Of a stretch of 64,000 bases of DNA, positions 14,622 through 23,472 are shown in pieces. The DNA is from Leptospira sp. WS4.C2 (GTDB lineage Bacteria > Spirochaetota > Leptospiria > Leptospirales > Leptospiraceae), in assembly GCF_040833985.1 (NCBI RefSeq), contig NZ_CP162139.1:1880001-1944000 (forward strand), in the 5' to 3' direction. Each line of letters opens with the position of its first letter. Position 1 is the first letter of the stretch. The notes under the pieces were generated by a model. It saw nothing but the letters and a program-made list of their open reading frames with translations. It searched no databases and had not been told where the DNA came from. The translations under genes and the position numbers were made by a program.

Positions 14622-16652
14622 AGAAAGTTACTATCGTTTTTCTTTCTATTGGTGTGCACACAAATTTTCCCTCTGGACTTTCCCAACTTTTCCTTGGGGG
14701 AAGAGAATGCCAAGGAAGAATTCAAACGAGGCCTTACCTATAAAAATTTAAGAGAATATTCAGCGGCGAAAGAACGATTTCAAAAAGCCGTAAATTTAAA
14801 AAAAGACTTCCATTTAGCACGTTTAGAGCTTGCAAACAATTACTACTTGTTAGGTGAATGGGAGGAGGCTTTGGACGAATTGGAAATTCTCGCCTCCAAA
14901 GCAAAAAACGATCTTTTAATCGTAAATAAAATAGAAACTCTTCGACTCGCCATCGCTGGTGGTGTGACCGATAAAGAAAAAATCTATTTCAAAACCATTG
15001 AAGGCGATTCCATTCGTGGTTACCGATTCCGAAACCCAGTGGACATTACCTTTGATGAAGATGGGAACTTTTATGTTGCCGGGTTTGACACTTCCAATAT
15101 CATTAAATTCAATGCAGCAGGATCTCCCCTTTCTAACTGGCGAGGAGGAATCACAAGAAAACTGGAACGTCCCGTTTCTTTAGCCTATTACAATCAAAAA
15201 ATTTATGTTGCGGACTTCGCACGAGATGAAGTGTTAATCTTTGATCTTTCGGGAAGTTATTTATCTTCTTTTGGTGGACCCGGAAAGGGACCGGGACAAT
15301 TCCGAGGTCCCTCTTCTCTTTATATTGATCCCAGTGGAAATCTTTTTGTAGCTGATTCCGGAAATGCTAGGATTCAAAAATTCAATTCCAATGGAAAATT
15401 TATTTTAGAGTTTCAAGGTTCAGGAAATTCCAAATTAAGTAACCCTTCGGGGATTACCATTCATGATGGTAAAATTTACGTTGTAGATAAAGAAAATCTT
15501 CGTGTTGTAATTTTTGACGGTGACGGTAATACGTTAAACACAATCAAAAGACCCGAATGGAAAAAACCAAGAAGCATTCGTATTTTAGACAATCAAATAT
15601 TTTTAACAGACGAATTAACGGGAATTTGGACCTACTCGTTGTTACATGGCGAGTGGAAACAACTTAGTAAATTTCGAGATAAAAAGGGTGTGTATCGGGT
15701 TTTATTCCGTCCTTTTGCAACGAATATGGACACCACAGGAAGTTTGTATTTTGTAGATTTTGGAAAACATCGAATCGATATATTTTCTCAAAAAAACACC
15801 TTACTTTCTAATTTAGATTTGAAAATAGAATCTATTGATACTTCTGGATTTCCAGACATTCATATTTACACTCGTGTTCGGAACCGTGCAGGTAAAGAAA
15901 TTATGGGCATCGACCGTTTGAGTTTTCGAATTTTTGAAAACGATAATATGACACCTCTTTTCAGTTTAGCGAACAAAAATAAGCTAAATGATAAACTAAG
16001 TATTGCGATGGTTTATGAAAATAGTGAGAGTTTAAAAAAAGGAAAACTTGCCCTGGAAGATGGTCTCTTTCCTTTCTTTCGTTCACTCCGAGATACCGAT
16101 AAAATTGCTCTATACCGGGCTGGGAAGGATAGTAATTTAATTCTGGCGGAAACAGTTTCCTTACGTGATATACTTGCAAAAATTAGAGACGGTATTCCAG
16201 AAGAAAAATGCAATTTTGGAAAAGCTAGTATAGCCGCCTTACAAAAGTTATCATTAGAAACGGGACCTAAGGCCCTTATTTATTTAGTTTCTGGTGAAAG
16301 TAGAGAAGATAGCTTTTTGCAATACCAAAAATCTAGAATTGTTTCTTTTGCCAAAGCTCATTCCATTCCTATCTATATTTTGACTATAAATCCAAATCTG
16401 TCGCTTGAAGATTCCTGGTCTGATATGACAGAGCCAACCAATGGTCGTTATATTGTTTTGGATGGGGAAGGAGAAGAAAGGGATTTATATAAAAAACTAA
16501 AATCTCATACAGACTACAGATACATTCTATCCTATAAGACTGATACGAATCCAGAGTTAATCAATCGGTATATTAAACTGGCTATTGGTGTGGAACATAG
16601 AGGTGTGAAGGGTCGAGATGAAGGAGGATACTTTGTTCCAGAGCCTCGTTAA
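14619..16652 (+). CDS. Exported TPR / NHL-propeller / vWA-like protein
   Basis: About 677 residues from TTG 14619. A signal peptide (LLSFFFLLVCTQIFPL) is followed by two TPR units (EEFKRGLTYKNLREYSAAKE and following). About six NHL-type propeller repeats span residues 110-390, with recurring YVAGF, VADSGNARIQKF and GKIYVVDKENL patterns. The C-terminal part resembles the vWA domain of acidobacterial-type VWFA-related proteins, ending in RYILSYKTDTNP and GYF. The first MIDAS aspartate is replaced: ENSES instead of DxSxS. The propeller and vWA suggest protein binding in the periplasm or at the surface. It overlaps the next gene by 20 bases. Function unknown. Confidence 0.75.
   Translation: MRKLLSFFFLLVCTQIFPLDFPNFSLGEENAKEEFKRGLTYKNLREYSAAKERFQKAVNLKKDFHLARLELANNYYLLGEWEEALDELEILASKAKNDLLIVNKIETLRLAIAGGVTDKEKIYFKTIEGDSIRGYRFRNPVDITFDEDGNFYVAGFDTSNIIKFNAAGSPLSNWRGGITRKLERPVSLAYYNQKIYVADFARDEVLIFDLSGSYLSSFGGPGKGPGQFRGPSSLYIDPSGNLFVADSGNARIQKFNSNGKFILEFQGSGNSKLSNPSGITIHDGKIYVVDKENLRVVIFDGDGNTLNTIKRPEWKKPRSIRILDNQIFLTDELTGIWTYSLLHGEWKQLSKFRDKKGVYRVLFRPFATNMDTTGSLYFVDFGKHRIDIFSQKNTLLSNLDLKIESIDTSGFPDIHIYTRVRNRAGKEIMGIDRLSFRIFENDNMTPLFSLANKNKLNDKLSIAMVYENSESLKKGKLALEDGLFPFFRSLRDTDKIALYRAGKDSNLILAETVSLRDILAKIRDGIPEEKCNFGKASIAALQKLSLETGPKALIYLVSGESREDSFLQYQKSRIVSFAKAHSIPIYILTINPNLSLEDSWSDMTEPTNGRYIVLDGEGEERDLYKKLKSHTDYRYILSYKTDTNPELINRYIKLAIGVEHRGVKGRDEGGYFVPEPR
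16622..16635 (+). promoter_or_regulatory. AGGAGG Shine-Dalgarno deciding a TTG start
   Basis: AGGAGG at 16622-16627 is five bases before TTG 16633-16635. The ATG at 16618 lies upstream of this site and cannot use it. The site is inside the last codons of the NHL/vWA gene, so the two genes are coupled. Confidence 0.75.
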
Positions 16653-18669
16653 GCTAAGTTACATCCTTTATTTTGGTTTGGTATTATTTGTATCAGCAAC
16701 TTTTTTAAAAGCGGAAACAACCACCCTTGAGGATATAGCAGAAGGAAAACGATACCAATCAGAAAATAATTGCAGAAAAGCTATCCAATTCTATCAATCT
16801 GCATTACAAAAGAATCGCAACTCGATCGATGCAAAACTTGGAGTTGCAGATTGTAGTTTTAAACTCGCCGCGTATAGGGAAAGTAAAAAGTTTTATTTGG
16901 AAATTCTCGAAAGAGAAACCAAACATATTCCGGCAGTGACTGGGCTTTCCGAAATCTATTTACTAGATTCTAATTTTTCTGCTATCGCAAAATTAATCGA
17001 TCCCTTACTAATCGAATTTCCAAATCATACAGCGCTACGAATTACCGAGGCTAAGTCCTTACAGAAACAAGGAAAACTAGATTCTGCAATTTTTAAACTT
17101 AAAAGTTTGACTGCAAAACTGGAGGAACCATCTGATTTATTGCGTATGTTAGCTGAACTATATTTCACCAAGCAGAATTATAACGAAGCCTATAACTCTA
17201 TAGATTCTTATACAAAAAAAGAACCAAATGATCCCGATGGGTTTGCTTTCAAAGCCAAAGTCCTTTTATATCAAAACTACTTTCATCCAAACCAATTGAA
17301 GTCAGTCCTGCCAATGGTAGAAGAAGCTCTAAACAATTCACTCAACCTTGATTCGAAAGGAGAACAGGCAAGGTTCTATTCTGTATATCACGATATCATT
17401 CTTTCAAACTTAACTTCCAACAAAGAGATTAAAAAAAGAGCCTTTCGATCCATTTATGAATTAGCTAGAGAATTTCCTGACAACCAACTTTACCATAGTT
17501 TGGAAGCTAATCTTGCTTGGGAATTGGGGGAGACAAAATTTGCCACTTACCATTATCGAAGAGCTTTGCAATTAGACGACCTAGATGAAATTCTGCGATT
17601 TGAAGCTGAAGAATATACCATTGGTTCAGAAAAGGAAGAGTCCAAATTACGTAGAGAATTAGGAGACTACAGAAGGGATCGTTTTTATTCAGAAAAACAT
17701 TCACTTTATCATAAAAGTTCCTTGTTTCATTTAAAACGTGCCAAGGACTTAAGTCCACAAACACCCGTCATTCGAAAAGAATTGTTAGAGTTTTATAACC
17801 AGACAGGTGAAACAGTAAAGTATACCAATTTATTGCTCCGCCTTAGAGAAGAAGATCCGAACTCCTTTAAACTCCAAAACAAACTAGAGTTTGCTATCAA
17901 AAATCTAAAAGAATCGATAGAATTCAGAGAAGGTTACCTCCAAATAGATCCCAACGCGATCCAGGAAAACACAGTCCGTTTTAGTCCTGAAGTTTATGTT
18001 TTTGATCTAGAGTCCAGTTTGCCTTTTCCCTATCACTTACAAGCGGGTAGACTTTTAGCGGATGCATTTCGTTATAATTTAAAACAGATACAGTCAGTCA
18101 GAGTAATAGATGGAGATGAATTTAGACATATCCGAGGTTTACTGAAAGAATCTAATTACCACCCATTCTCACAAACGCTTCCATTTACAATTGATAATCT
18201 CCATCTCTTAGATACAAAAAGAAAAAATGCGACTAAGGTTCGTTATGTTGTTCATGGTAAATATCAAATCATTGATGGAGACATTCGCCTTGATGTTTCA
18301 GTCTATGATAGAGATAACCTTAAAGATATTGTTACTTGGTCTACAAACCAGAGAGGTCGCGATAGTTTACCAACGATCATCCACCGCATTGCCGAGCGAA
18401 TCAGAGATTTACTTCCGAAAGAAGGGAAAATCTTGAAAGTCAAAAAGGATGAGGTCATCGTATCTCTTGGGAAAGAGGACGGATTAAAAAAAGATTCAAA
18501 ATTGGAATTCCAAAGAAAGGGAAAACTACTGTTTCGAGGGGAAATTACAGAACTCGGTAAATCCATATCTTCGGTGAAACCAAATATGCGAGGATGGGAA
18601 AAAGAATTGGCAACTGGAGACGATGTCATTCTTCCCAAGGACTCTGATATAGAGATGAAAGATAAGTAA
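16633..18669 (+). CDS. Exported TPR protein with C-terminal FlgT/LpoB-like domains
   Basis: About 678 residues. A signal peptide occupies about residues 1-27 (LSYILYFGLVLFVSATFLKA). TPR-like helical repeats follow to about residue 430 (for example CRKAIQFYQSALQKNRNSID). Residues 445-610 resemble the TolB-N/FlgO/LpoB group, with FRYNLKQIQSVRVIDGDEF and VHGKYQIIDGDIRLDVSVYD. The final 60 residues (IVSLGKEDGLKKDSKLEF) look like a FlgT C-terminal beta-barrel. This suggests a periplasmic scaffold that acts with the preceding NHL/vWA protein, whose gene it overlaps by 20 bases. The 3' end overlaps the convergent gene by 44 bases. Specific role unknown. Confidence 0.75.
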   Translation: MFQSLVKLSYILYFGLVLFVSATFLKAETTTLEDIAEGKRYQSENNCRKAIQFYQSALQKNRNSIDAKLGVADCSFKLAAYRESKKFYLEILERETKHIPAVTGLSEIYLLDSNFSAIAKLIDPLLIEFPNHTALRITEAKSLQKQGKLDSAIFKLKSLTAKLEEPSDLLRMLAELYFTKQNYNEAYNSIDSYTKKEPNDPDGFAFKAKVLLYQNYFHPNQLKSVLPMVEEALNNSLNLDSKGEQARFYSVYHDIILSNLTSNKEIKKRAFRSIYELAREFPDNQLYHSLEANLAWELGETKFATYHYRRALQLDDLDEILRFEAEEYTIGSEKEESKLRRELGDYRRDRFYSEKHSLYHKSSLFHLKRAKDLSPQTPVIRKELLEFYNQTGETVKYTNLLLRLREEDPNSFKLQNKLEFAIKNLKESIEFREGYLQIDPNAIQENTVRFSPEVYVFDLESSLPFPYHLQAGRLLADAFRYNLKQIQSVRVIDGDEFRHIRGLLKESNYHPFSQTLPFTIDNLHLLDTKRKNATKVRYVVHGKYQIIDGDIRLDVSVYDRDNLKDIVTWSTNQRGRDSLPTIIHRIAERIRDLLPKEGKILKVKKDEVIVSLGKEDGLKKDSKLEFQRKGKLLFRGEITELGKSISSVKPNMRGWEKELATGDDVILPKDSDIEMKDK

Positions 18670-19186
18670 GGATATCCTCTGAAATTCGTTCTTCCTTTTT
18701 CTTTGTAAGGTCTGGAATTTCTAACTGGCAGGTTTTGCCTTTGAAATATAAGGATCTTACCCCCTCCCTCTGAAAACAAAGTTGCAATATGGATCGCAGC
18801 CGAAAGAAATCCGCAGCTTCTAGATAAACCTCTTCTGACGAAAATTGATAATTTGAGGTCAGCTTATGAATCCCCACCCGTGGTGTTGATTTCCAATTTA
18901 AATCGATATTTGGATAAAAATAAAATTTTCCTAATTCAAATCTAAGTTCCCCGAGTGAAAGTATTTCTCTAACCCTTTCATTTTTCCAACGCAGATATCC
19001 AGAATCCGATGTTTCTTTGGAAGCAAAACTCACAAGGACATTTCCCACTCCGTTCTGATTCCAGCTGAGATCCAGAACCAAAACTTGAGGGATTCCTTGG
19101 TTCCTTGATTCCAGCTCCAATCTTTGGATCGTCTCTATAGAAATTTTTAATTCTTGTTTCTTTTTTTTAAAGGGAAACCAAATCAT
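18626..19186 (-). CDS. Hypothetical protein, 186 residues
   Basis: No signal peptide or membrane segment. The N-terminus is basic (FPFKKKKQELK), the middle has alternating beta-strand sequence (VLVLDLSWNQNGVGNVLVSF), and the C-terminus is helical. I do not recognise it. Its 3' end overlaps the convergent TPR gene by 44 bases, which supports a real but compactly packed gene. The start ATG lies 26 bases from the divergent start at 19213. Confidence 0.6.
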   Translation of the reverse strand: MIWFPFKKKKQELKISIETIQRLELESRNQGIPQVLVLDLSWNQNGVGNVLVSFASKETSDSGYLRWKNERVREILSLGELRFELGKFYFYPNIDLNWKSTPRVGIHKLTSNYQFSSEEVYLEAADFFRLRSILQLCFQREGVRSLYFKGKTCQLEIPDLTKKKEERISEDILTYLSSLYQSPWEE

Positions 19187-19212
19187 TTTCTGTTTATCAC
19201 CTTCTAATCAAT

Positions 19213-19689
19213 ATGAATACATTCATTTATCGGTCCAGGTTTCCTCTGTCTAAGGAAACATTATTTCAATTCCATGAAGATCCCATTGGCTTTGAAACTT
19301 TAATGTCAGGTACAAGAGGCATTGAAGTCATAAAACCTCCCAAATCTTTGCAAGTTGGTGAAGAAGTGATTTTAAAGGTTACCATCTTGCCTTTTTGGAA
19401 AGAAACTTGGGTAGCAAGGCACACTGCTTATGATAAAAACAATTTTTTTCAAGATGATCAAATCAAAGGACCCTTCTTACAATTCCAACATACACATCGT
19501 TTTATTGATGGGAATGAGGACAATGTCTCCTGTATTTTATCTGATGAAGTTCAAATAGATTTTTACTTCTGGCCAATTTCGCGTATCTTTCTGTTTCCCA
19601 TACTTTTTCTAATGTTTCGAAAAAGACATAAACTAACGGCGAAGTACTTTGGTCTCAAAGAAAGTTTAATTCTTTGCAGGTATTCTTGA
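19213..19689 (+). CDS. SRPBCC (START-like) ligand-binding protein
   Basis: About 158 residues. The pattern FPLSKETLFQFHEDPIGFETL, WKETWVARHTAY, FQDDQIKGPFLQFQHTHRF and the late DEVQIDFY is that of SRPBCC proteins of the CoxG/YfcH N-terminal type, single-domain hydrophobic-ligand carriers. The ligand is unknown and it is probably cytoplasmic. Divergent from the hypothetical gene at 18626 and overlapping the 3' end of mgsA by 24 bases. Confidence 0.75.
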   Translation: MNTFIYRSRFPLSKETLFQFHEDPIGFETLMSGTRGIEVIKPPKSLQVGEEVILKVTILPFWKETWVARHTAYDKNNFFQDDQIKGPFLQFQHTHRFIDGNEDNVSCILSDEVQIDFYFWPISRIFLFPILFLMFRKRHKLTAKYFGLKESLILCRYS

Positions 19690-20100
19690 GCCGTAGTCAA
19701 TCAATTGCCGATTGTATTCTCTTTCCATAAGCGGAGAAGAAATTAAAAAATCAGCACTGGAACGGTTGCAGGCCATTGGAATATTATATAATACTGCAAT
19801 TCGGAGTAATGCCTTTACATCGGGATCATGCGGTTGTGCAGAAAGTGGATCCCAGAAAAAAACCATAAAATCAATTCCATCCTCAACAATTTTGGATCCA
19901 ATTTGTTGGTCCCCACCGAGTGGACCCGAAATGAATCGAAACACAGGTAGGCCAATTTGTTCATGGATCAACTTTCCTGTCGTTCCTGTAGCCGATAGGT
20001 GATGTTTACTCAGTGTTCCTTTATTGTATTTTACCCAATCGAGTAGATCTTCCTTTCTATTATCATGTGCAATTAGGACGATCTTTTTTGTGATCTCCAT
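19666..20100 (-). CDS. mgsA: Methylglyoxal synthase
   Basis: About 144 residues. Catalytic motifs are TGTTGKLI, SGPLGGDQQIG (catalytic Asp) and WDPLSAQPHDPDVKALLRIA (catalytic His). The enzyme converts dihydroxyacetone phosphate to methylglyoxal, bypassing lower glycolysis when phosphate is short. I chose ATG 20100 over ATG 20121. The family starts close to this point, and a candidate promoter (TTGAAT, 19 bases, TATCAT at 20130-20125 on the minus strand) would start the transcript near the upstream ATG. Convergent overlap of 24 bases with the SRPBCC gene. Confidence 0.93.
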   Translation of the reverse strand: MEITKKIVLIAHDNRKEDLLDWVKYNKGTLSKHHLSATGTTGKLIHEQIGLPVFRFISGPLGGDQQIGSKIVEDGIDFMVFFWDPLSAQPHDPDVKALLRIAVLYNIPMACNRSSADFLISSPLMEREYNRQLIDYGSRIPAKN

Positions 20101-20172
20101 TTTTCTTTGTATTAGTACCATAGAATGATAGTTCTTGCCAATATCTAGGATTCAAGGAAAGTTTCCCTGTAA

Positions 20173-20979
20173 ATGAAATTTCCCATCCAATTTTTATGGA
20201 TTTCTTTGATTTTCCTAGGTTCTCTGTCTCTTAGTTCTAAAGACACAAAACAGGCATCCTCTTCGGAAAATCGGGTGGAATCCATTCTCCCTACCACACC
20301 AGATTCAGGATCTCCTTGGGGTGATAGTTCCGAAAAATTGGAAACAATTCCCGTTCTAAATTTAATCGATGAAAAGAATTCACAGAAACGCTGGCAAGAT
20401 GCAAACAAAGAATACTCATCTGCCGTAGACCATTTCGAGTTAGGAAGAAAAACGATCGAAAAACGAAAGGAAGATTCTAAAAAAGAAACCTACTACGAAG
20501 ATCGGTATGAATGGCAAAAACAAATTAGAAAGGAAAACAAAGAAAAGGAATTTCAAAAACAACTGTTTGACTTAAGAACACAAACGGTAACTCGCCTTGT
20601 CAAAGGTATGAATTTTCTGGATAAAATTGAAAACCCGAAGGTAAAGGAAAGTGCACCGTATCTGGATTTAAAATCGGGAATTTTTAGAGAGTACATCAAA
20701 CACCAAGAAGCATTTAAAAATTATCTCCAAGTCATTGATTTTGCTCACAGATACATTGACCTATCTTCTAAAAATGAGGCGGAAGCAGAACCACATAGAC
20801 TCCTTGCCTTATCCTATGAAAAAATGGAGCAAACGGCAAGCCGATCCAAAAACCAAGAACTCTATTATGAATTCAAAGAATTAAAGAAAAAACATCTATT
20901 ACGATTTGCTGAAATTCACTATGGACGCGATTCCAAAGAATACGCGAGCATAGAGGAAAAGGTGGGAAAAGATTATTAA
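20173..20979 (+). CDS. Exported helical protein of unknown function
   Basis: About 268 residues. A signal peptide occupies residues 1-21 (FLWISLIFLGSLSLSS), followed by a Ser/Pro-rich linker to about residue 60. The rest is strongly helical and charged, with K/E-rich stretches and a TPR-like pair (HRLLALSYEKMEQTASRSKN). No cysteine after the signal, so it is not a lipoprotein. A periplasmic coiled-coil or TPR adaptor is likely. I cannot name the family. The stop overlaps that of the convergent gene by four bases. Confidence 0.65.
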   Translation: MKFPIQFLWISLIFLGSLSLSSKDTKQASSSENRVESILPTTPDSGSPWGDSSEKLETIPVLNLIDEKNSQKRWQDANKEYSSAVDHFELGRKTIEKRKEDSKKETYYEDRYEWQKQIRKENKEKEFQKQLFDLRTQTVTRLVKGMNFLDKIENPKVKESAPYLDLKSGIFREYIKHQEAFKNYLQVIDFAHRYIDLSSKNEAEAEPHRLLALSYEKMEQTASRSKNQELYYEFKELKKKHLLRFAEIHYGRDSKEYASIEEKVGKDY

Positions 20980-21806
20980 ATCAACCCCAGTTTTTTCTTC
21001 AAAGATCTGTTTTCTTCCACAAGTTCTTTGATCTCTTGTTCGGTATATTCGAAGAGTCGATCTTGTGCTCTAAGAATTTTATCTAAATTCATTTCTTCAA
21101 TTCGAGAATAGTTTAAAACTTGTTCTGTTGCTTTCTGCAATTCCAGAGCTTGTTTCAGTTCCTTTTCTCGAAGTTCATCCAATTGTTGGCTGGCTTTCAC
21201 ACGCTGATGAAGTTCAATCAACTCTTGATTTTTCATATCGTTTACTTTATCTAAAGCTGTGTTGATGCCTGCTTGAGAGCGTTTGACAAGTTCTTCGTAT
21301 TTTAATATAGATCGTAACGCCTCGTTTTCTTTTTTAGATTCTTCATATTCTTGGTGCGCCAAAGAAAACACACCTTCAAAGAATCCTACATTTTCTAAAC
21401 AAGAATTACCAATATCTAAAGCTGCCGCTTTGTAAGATTCAGACTGAATGGTTCGATCTAAAATTAGACGAAGTTCCCTAACATGGAGAGGATTTTCCAA
21501 AACCAAATATTTGGAATGGCCTTCTACATTTTCTTGGATTTGATCCACTCCATCTTCAGAAGAAATCAAAATCAAAGAAACGAAGGGATTTGCTTCAAAC
21601 GAAGATGCAATGGTTGATTGGATTTGTTTCCATTCCGAAAGAGATACCTGGAGGAACAAAATGTGAATGTCGTTTGGAGTGATCGAAATACGATCCAATT
21701 CGTCCAATTGCATTTGGTTGACTTGAACTTTGATCTTTGAATGTTTCCAAAGTTCCACCGGAAAGGGGCGCCCTTTAGATAGATTCCAAATGTAAGAAGT
21801 TTTCAA
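20976..21806 (-). CDS. Pseudo-receiver domain plus coiled-coil protein
   Basis: About 276 residues starting at TTG 21806, with AGGAG seven bases upstream (21814-21818). Residues 22-120 have the rhythm of a response-regulator receiver: DIHILFLQVS, LILISSEDG, and LVLENP before the last helix. The phosphorylated Asp is replaced by Gln (Q53), the acidic pair is absent and the usual KP is NP. It is probably not phosphorylated. Residues 130-276 form a long coiled coil, with repeated L/E/K heptads to the end. A scaffold or polarity protein is possible. It lies 73 bases after the LptF/G permease on the same strand. Confidence 0.65.
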   Translation of the reverse strand: MKTSYIWNLSKGRPFPVELWKHSKIKVQVNQMQLDELDRISITPNDIHILFLQVSLSEWKQIQSTIASSFEANPFVSLILISSEDGVDQIQENVEGHSKYLVLENPLHVRELRLILDRTIQSESYKAAALDIGNSCLENVGFFEGVFSLAHQEYEESKKENEALRSILKYEELVKRSQAGINTALDKVNDMKNQELIELHQRVKASQQLDELREKELKQALELQKATEQVLNYSRIEEMNLDKILRAQDRLFEYTEQEIKELVEENRSLKKKLGLI

Positions 21807-21879
21807 ACCAGATCTCCTGTGTTACCGCTACTTGATTCTATAGGACTGCAGTAAGTGGAATTTTCTAGCAAATTTTGTC

Positions 21880-23472
21880 TCATTTGGGTTTTCGGAAGCG
21901 ATTTTTTATCAGTTCCAATCGATCTTCCAACTGGTCTTGCAATCGAAAGTAAAACCCCAACCGTTTTCGAATGGATTCCGGCAATTTTGCATCTGTTCGG
22001 GAAATCATAATGTAGATGGAAAGAGTGGCGATCACAATATTTGCAGACCACGGCCCAACCCAATCCGGAACATTTTCCTTATACGAAATGCCAGAACCAA
22101 AGATAAAGAATGTATAATAGATTAATAGAAAAACAACGGCCAAAGTAAAACTCATTCCTTTTCCCGATCGTTTGACAACTAAACCCAATGGAAAAGACAA
22201 AAAGAAGAAAATTTGGCAAGAAATGGGTGTGGCGAAACGTTTGTGAATTTCTACATTGAATCCGGTTAGGGTTTTTTTAGATTCATTCAGAAGTTCAGAT
22301 AATTGCGTAAAGAGTGCAAATTTCTGAGCCATATCTTCTTGGTTACCACTGGTTGCACCAATGATCAATTCATACTTAAATTGTTCGACCATTTGTTTTA
22401 AACCACCCACACCTTTGATGGATAACCCATATTCTTTAAGAATTTCTAAACCTGGAATTTTTTCCAATCCTTCCGATTCGATAGCATTGCGAATTTCAAA
22501 TAACATCGGTAAGGAGAACGTGTCTGGTTTAACATTGATACTCATCGTTTTGGTGTCTTTTTTTGCAGGAGTATTGTAGTCCATCTCCCCATCCATAAAG
22601 TTTGTAATTCCAATGGCATTGGTTTCCGGGTCCCATTCAATTACATATCCCTTACGAAGACGAACAGACTTTTCATACTCACCGTTTATGTTCTTCTTTT
22701 CAACTAACAAACCTTCTTTGGCATTTATGATTTGTAACATTTTTGATCCACCCATGGGAACAGCCAGATTATTCACCATGATAAGGTCAGTTCCGTCTGC
22801 AGAAATTGCCCATTCACGGATTTGGACATTACTTAAATTCCCATCGGCATCAATTCCGCCTGAATACATGGTCCTGCCTTTCTCAGAAAAAAAATCCTGA
22901 GTTTTATCTCCGGAAAATTGACCTGGTTGAATCGCAAGTAAGGGATTATATGTGGCAATCCAATTATCAAATTCCTTCATTTTACGAGTGTTATCTGGAC
23001 CTAAATAAAAATTTAAGTAACCAACGATAAGAGTCATCAAAAAGCCAAATACCAGAAAATTTGAATAGATATAGGGAAAAGAAACACCCGAGGCACGCAT
23101 CGCAGTGATTTCTGAATCTCCAGACAATCGACCTGCAGCCATAATTCCTGACATTAGGCAAGCCATAGGAATAGTCATAGGAAGGGTGTTTCCAAAAACA
23201 TAACCCATATAGTCTAAAAGTCTAAAGAAGTCGACTCCTTTGCCCACAAAAAGACCAATCATCTTTTGGATGGCCACTGCCATATAAATCATAGTAAAAA
23301 AAGAAAGTGCTACAAGAAATGGACTAAGAATTTCCTTTAAAATGTAAATCCTTAATATAGAGGGTTTAAATCGTTTCCACTTTCCTAAACGATCAGTATC
23401 CACCATAAAATCAGGCGGTAAGTCATCTTTGGAGAAGACTCTGACCGTACGTAAATCGACTGGTTTAGCCAA
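21880..23472 (-). CDS. LptF/LptG (YjgP/YjgQ) family LPS-export permease
   Basis: About 530 residues against about 360 for typical members. It has three membrane segments near residues 45-145, a large extracytoplasmic part (about 165-425) and three C-terminal membrane segments (from [19 protein letters not shown]). The sequence [21 protein letters not shown] is typical of the N-terminal half. It should form the membrane part of the LPS transporter with LptB. The extra length is an N-terminal cytoplasmic tail of about 40, a longer periplasmic domain and a basic C-terminal tail. The start is TTG 23472 with AAGGG eight bases upstream (23481-23485). It overlaps miaB by eight bases. I cannot tell LptF from LptG. 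Confidence 0.85.
   Translation of the reverse strand: MAKPVDLRTVRVFSKDDLPPDFMVDTDRLGKWKRFKPSILRIYILKEILSPFLVALSFFTMIYMAVAIQKMIGLFVGKGVDFFRLLDYMGYVFGNTLPMTIPMACLMSGIMAAGRLSGDSEITAMRASGVSFPYIYSNFLVFGFLMTLIVGYLNFYLGPDNTRKMKEFDNWIATYNPLLAIQPGQFSGDKTQDFFSEKGRTMYSGGIDADGNLSNVQIREWAISADGTDLIMVNNLAVPMGGSKMLQIINAKEGLLVEKKNINGEYEKSVRLRKGYVIEWDPETNAIGITNFMDGEMDYNTPAKKDTKTMSINVKPDTFSLPMLFEIRNAIESEGLEKIPGLEILKEYGLSIKGVGGLKQMVEQFKYELIIGATSGNQEDMAQKFALFTQLSELLNESKKTLTGFNVEIHKRFATPISCQIFFFLSFPLGLVVKRSGKGMSFTLAVVFLLIYYTFFIFGSGISYKENVPDWVGPWSANIVIATLSIYIMISRTDAKLPESIRKRLGFYFRLQDQLEDRLELIKNRFRKPK

Noticed and set aside
20101..20121. Upstream ATG for methylglyoxal synthase.
   Set aside because: Lies close to the predicted transcription start and adds seven residues not expected in the family.
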